A stretch of DNA of 64,000 nucleotides from NCBI GenBank assembly GCA_020080175.1, contig JAGHQL010000029.1, forward strand, positions 113,839-177,838. The letters are read 5' to 3'. The DNA comes from Glutinoglossum americanum (lineage: Eukaryota > Ascomycota > Geoglossomycetes > Geoglossales > Geoglossaceae). Position numbers and translations under genes: made by a program. The notes beneath the pieces were generated by a model, which had not been told where the DNA came from, did not search any database, and saw only the letters and a program-made list of their open reading frames with translations. Positions 60,752-64,000 of this stretch are shown here, in pieces; position 1 is the stretch's first letter, and each line of letters opens with the position of its first letter.

Positions 60752-62739
60752 ATGAAAGCGTTCATCCTCTCTTGCTTTCGTGCACAACCCTCGATATGGA
60801 CCTGTCGTTATTGCCTGCGGAATCAGAGACAGCAAGTCTTGTCTCGATATTCCACCTACGCTCCCCCGAACCGGAGAGGGCCGGGAAGACGCCCTAGGAT
60901 AGTAGCTGTAGTACTCGCTGCCGCGGGAGGTACATTCGGTGTCGGCGCCCTCGCATTTTCTGACGATGTCAAGCACGCATATACGGCCATGCAAAGAACA
61001 GGCCGAGTGGTGAGCACATTGGCTGTGTGTATCAATGAGTATGCTTTCGTATTTTTGCAGCGGTCACTAGCTGCCACTAACTGTGCATAATTCCAGTTAT
61101 CGGGTAACTCTGAATGTTGAGGCCCAGGATCCCGAAGAGCAATCGTCTTTACTGCGCCATTGTCACAAGAGATGTGCGGAGCGGACTTTGCGGGTCCTCG
61201 AACAGAATGGCTCAATTTTTATAAAGCTGGGACAGCATCTAAGCAGCATGAACTACCTCTTACCTCCGGAGTGGTGCAACACCTTCATACCTTTACAAGA
61301 TAAATGTCCAGTGTCGTCAATTGAGTCGATTGAGGGGTTGTTTCTAAAGGATACCGGGCGGCCGCTCTCAGATTTTTTCTCGGACTTTGAAACACAGCCA
61401 ATTGGAGCAGCTTCCCTAGCTCAAGTTCACCGAGCAACGATGAAGGAAAGTGGACAACAGGTCGCCGTCAAAGTGCAACACCCTGCTTTGGAGGAGTGGG
61501 TTCCGCTAGACCTTGCTCTTACGCGGTTTACCTTCTCAACATTGAAGCGATTCTTTCCGGAATATGATTTGGGATGGCTGGCAACGGAGATGGGCCATTC
61601 TTTGCCACAGGAGCTTGATTTCGACAGAGAAGCAGAGAATGCTAGGCGTGTTCGCGAATATTTTAGCCACGTGAAGGGGTCGCCATTGGTCGTACCGGAA
61701 GGTGATTCGTCCTTTATACTCAGGCGATTGAGGCACTGATGGGGTAGATAGTTATATGGTCAAAGAAGCGCATCCTGGTCATGGATTATATATCAGGAAG
61801 CAGGCCGGACGACCTGAACTACCTAGATTCGAACGGCATCGACCGGGATGAGGTGTCTGCTGCACTCGCCCACGTCTTCAACGAAATGATATTCGGCGAA
61901 AATGCGCCGCTCCACTGCGATCCCCATGGAGGAAATCTTGCGGTCCGGAAGAATACATCGAGGCGAAGTCCAAATTTCGATATCATCCTCTATGATCATG
62001 GTCTATATCGAGACATTCCAACGGAACTTCGCCGCTCTTATGCGAAGCTCTGGCTAGCCGTCATAGATGCCGATGAGTCGAAGATGCGGAAGTATGCTTA
62101 CGAGGTTGCAGGCGTTGACGACGAGCAGGTAAACTTAATACGTTATTTTCGTGTTGTAAGATGTGCTATCGCTGACCACACCCTTAGTTTCCACTCTTCG
62201 CAAGTGCGATTACGGGTCGGGACTACCGGGTGTTGACCAAATCCGTGGCTATTCCTAGATCCGAACAGGAGAAAGAGCACATATCCGAGGCTATGGGGGA
62301 GGGAATGCTGCAGCAACTTGTCCAAATGCTAGGTCAAGTTCCAAGTAAGTAGGCCTCCGTATAGTTTGGCATCAATAAACGCTAATACACGTTAGGGATA
62401 ATCTTGCTCATTCTCAAGACCAATGATCTAAGTAAGTAGTAGTGGGCCTTACTTTGCTGCCCTGACCACCTAGACTAATTCGACGATCCAGCGCGGAGTC
62501 TCGACGAGAACCTCCACACGAAGCAGGGCCCTGTACGCACATTCCTCATCCTCGCACGGTATTGCTCCCGAACTGTATTCCGAGAACAGATTGAAATCAT
62601 CAGGCAGCACGGCAGCATCCTCTGGCCTGGGAACTTCGCCCGGCTCCTAGGCGCCTGGGGATCCTACATCCGGGTGGAGTTGAAACTCTCTTTGTATGAA
62701 TATTTTCTCACCCTGCGCAGATTGGCGGGGTTTGCGTGA
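60752..62739 (+). CDS. mitochondrial ABC1/ADCK (UbiB)-family atypical kinase
   Basis: Member of the Coq8-related family. By sequence it is closer to the ADCK1/Mcp2 branch, linked to mitochondrial lipid homeostasis, than to Coq8 itself. Six exons (60752-61038, 61097-61701, 61752-62128, 62188-62344, 62396-62431 and 62492-62739) give 569 aa. The N-terminus is Arg/Ser-rich without acidic residues, like a mitochondrial presequence (residues 1-45). A possible membrane helix IVAVVLAAAGGTFGVGALAF follows. Family landmarks are the KxGQ motif in FIKLGQHLSS, ATP-loop equivalent IGAASLAQVH, catalytic Lys region VAVKVQHP, QELDFDREAENA, LVMDYISG, DPHGGNLAV and the metal-binding LYDHGLYRDI. The very short exon 5 (36 nt) is confirmed by phase and by RIILLILKTNDLTRSLD. 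Confidence 0.9.
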
Positions 62740-63620
62740 ACGGATTCCTTTCCTTTCCCTCCCCCCCCCTCCTCCTCCTCCTCATCCTCCTCGTGAGGAG
62801 CCAAAATAGAGAGAAAAATGTATAGAAACTCGGACGGGAAGATAGATTATTAGTACAATAGACATTTCCCCCTTTGACTTAACTGGTGCTACTAATTGGA
62901 ATTATATAACCGGCCATTTAAGTGAAAATCTCTGTTATTATTGATCTCACCATGGACGAGACTCCGTATTCCACATGTTGGTGGTTTTCCCTATCTGGTT
63001 TAGCCACCTGTGAACTACGGCTAGCGCTAGCCTTCAGCCTGAGGGGAAGAATGACGGGGATGCTCGTATAAGGGTTTCGGCTCAGATGCAGAGCCTAGTG
63101 AGTTGAGGGTTTTGAGGGTTTTCAGGGCTAAGGGGGGATACTTACCCTGTCTCCTCCAGGTCGAGTCATTCCAAGCTGTATACTTTGTACTCTACCGCTT
63201 CGGAGGATTAGATGAGATGGTTCTAAATGCATCGGTATATCGATAATGGCTAACACAGGTCGATTCCTGTGTGGGTCGAGAGATAGGATGCACATGATCA
63301 CGAGAGAGGCTTGCAGAGCTTGTCAGCAGAGAACACTGTTGACCTCAGCATAGCAAAAGGACTTACTGTCGAGGCTATCGATAGATGCCTATCAATATCA
63401 CCTCCCAAAGCAGAAAGTTCTTGCCGCAGTTGGATATGTATTGTAACAACCCTAATAATTCCAGCTTAATTATGGCAGCACCTCGCACCGTCAAATCGCC
63501 AAACGGAGACTCCCACAACTGTCCTAGAAAGGTGGAAGGGAGAGACAGGGCATTCGCTAGTCAAGTAAGCCAGCCGCGCCCAATCCAGCCCCCCCGCGCC
63601 CCATCCAAACAAAAACCATC
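62740..63620. other. intergenic region
   Basis: About 880 bp without a recognisable gene. A pyrimidine-rich tract (62755-62793) follows the kinase stop. Imperfect inverted arms at 63152-63157 and 63202-63207 were considered as a tRNA and rejected. Confidence 0.45.
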
Positions 63621-63961
63621 ATGACGCGGAAATTCAACCTCAACTCACGGGTAAGCCCCCCCTCCAAGCCCCAGCCTCACCACAAACCAAACCAACAAAC
63701 GCCACCCCTCCAGACACTCGCCGCCCCGATCGCCGCCTTCACCATGGCCTGCCTCCTCTTCGTGTAAGCCTCCCACCCCTCCCCTCCCCTCCGCGCACCG
63801 CACCCGCACGCCTTTCTAACCCAACCCAACCCCCCCGGCGCAACAGCTACTCCCGCACCTCCATCCGCGCCGCGAAGCGCAACGCGCAGCGCCACCGCGA
63901 CGCGGACGGCGGCCAGATTTCGTGGCGCAATGAGAGTCTGAGGAGGATATCGATGAAGTAA
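63621..63961 (+). CDS. very small single-TM protein of unknown function
   Basis: Three exons (63621-63650, 63714-63763 and 63847-63961) give 64 aa. It begins MTRKFNLNSR, followed by one hydrophobic segment (TLAAPIAAFTMACLLFVYSR) and a basic, hydrophilic tail (AAKRNAQRHRDADGGQISWR, then NESLRR). Introns of 63 and 83 nt have clean GTAAGC...CAG borders, and the phases (0 and 2) close. The topology resembles tail- or signal-anchored mini-proteins of mitochondria or ER. I cannot name it. The stop codon overlaps a possible donor (GTAAGG at 63958), so the true C-terminus may continue in an exon beyond the window. Confidence 0.65.
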
Positions 63962-64000
63962 GGTATTGGAGCACTGTTCGCACCCAGGCACAGATACAGC

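Noticed and set aside
63152-63207. tRNA-like inverted arms with GGTCGAGTC and CTCTACC elements
   Set aside because: The element would be only ~56 nt, lacks a proper anticodon stem, and the T and D arms do not pair as a cloverleaf.
63255-63272. Hairpin ACACAGG-TCGATT-CCTGTGT resembling a T-arm
   Set aside because: Loop is six bases and no acceptor, D or anticodon arm lies at the right distance.

Overview
This window is nuclear DNA from a filamentous ascomycete (Pezizomycotina). Genes sit on both strands. They are interrupted by many short spliceosomal introns (mostly 43-190 nt, GT...AG with at least two GC...AG), and they encode fungal-specific families: PalA/Rim20, Yvh1, Rtt106, Vfa1, a Zn2Cys6 activator, a fungal rhodopsin-fold protein and a Siw14 phosphatase. 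The class or genus cannot be told from the sequence alone. I found no transposon, rRNA, convincing tRNA, CRISPR array or other prokaryote-style feature.

Layout, left to right. 0.5-2.6 kb: polynucleotide kinase/3'-phosphatase (+). 4.5-6.2 kb: a Ser/Pro-rich protein of unknown function (+). 7.3-10.0 kb: Sec14-like/RhoGAP protein (-), head-to-head with the Rho1 GTPase (11.5-12.5 kb, +). 13.4-14.0 kb: small membrane protein (-). 14.4-15.7 kb: ER-type J-protein (+). 18.1-19.0 kb: secreted Thr/Ser-rich protein (-). 20.7-24.5 kb: E4 ubiquitin ligase Ufd2 (+). 25.2-26.2 kb: Siw14-like phosphatase (-). 27.2-27.9 kb: Vps4-associated Vfa1 (+). 31.8-34.1 kb: C2H2 zinc-finger protein (-). 37.6-39.1 kb: Yvh1 phosphatase (+). 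43.1-44.7 kb: histone chaperone Rtt106 (-), divergent from palA/RIM20 (45.0-47.8 kb, +). 49.2-52.4 kb: a predicted single protein joining a fungal rhodopsin-like 7-TM domain to an L-fucose-permease-like transporter (+), followed by a NIT4-like Zn2Cys6 regulator (53.6-55.9 kb, +). 56.5-58.9 kb: Utp25 (-), divergent from eIF3f (59.2-60.4 kb, +). 60.8-62.7 kb: mitochondrial ABC1/ADCK-type atypical kinase (+). 63.6-64.0 kb: tiny one-TM protein (+).

Most genes are conserved housekeeping functions: DNA end repair, ubiquitin chain elongation, ribosome biogenesis, translation initiation, nucleosome assembly and ESCRT/pH signalling. Two neighbourhoods look functionally meaningful. One is the divergent pair of Rho1 and a RhoGAP. 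The other is the rhodopsin-permease fusion with an adjacent transcription factor, which could be a nutrient-sensing module (inference). Several gaps of 2-4 kb hold no recognisable gene; the one at 39.1-43.1 kb is packed with simple repeats. All gene models were built by reading splice signals and frames by eye. Exon phases close exactly in every model except one junction in ufd2.
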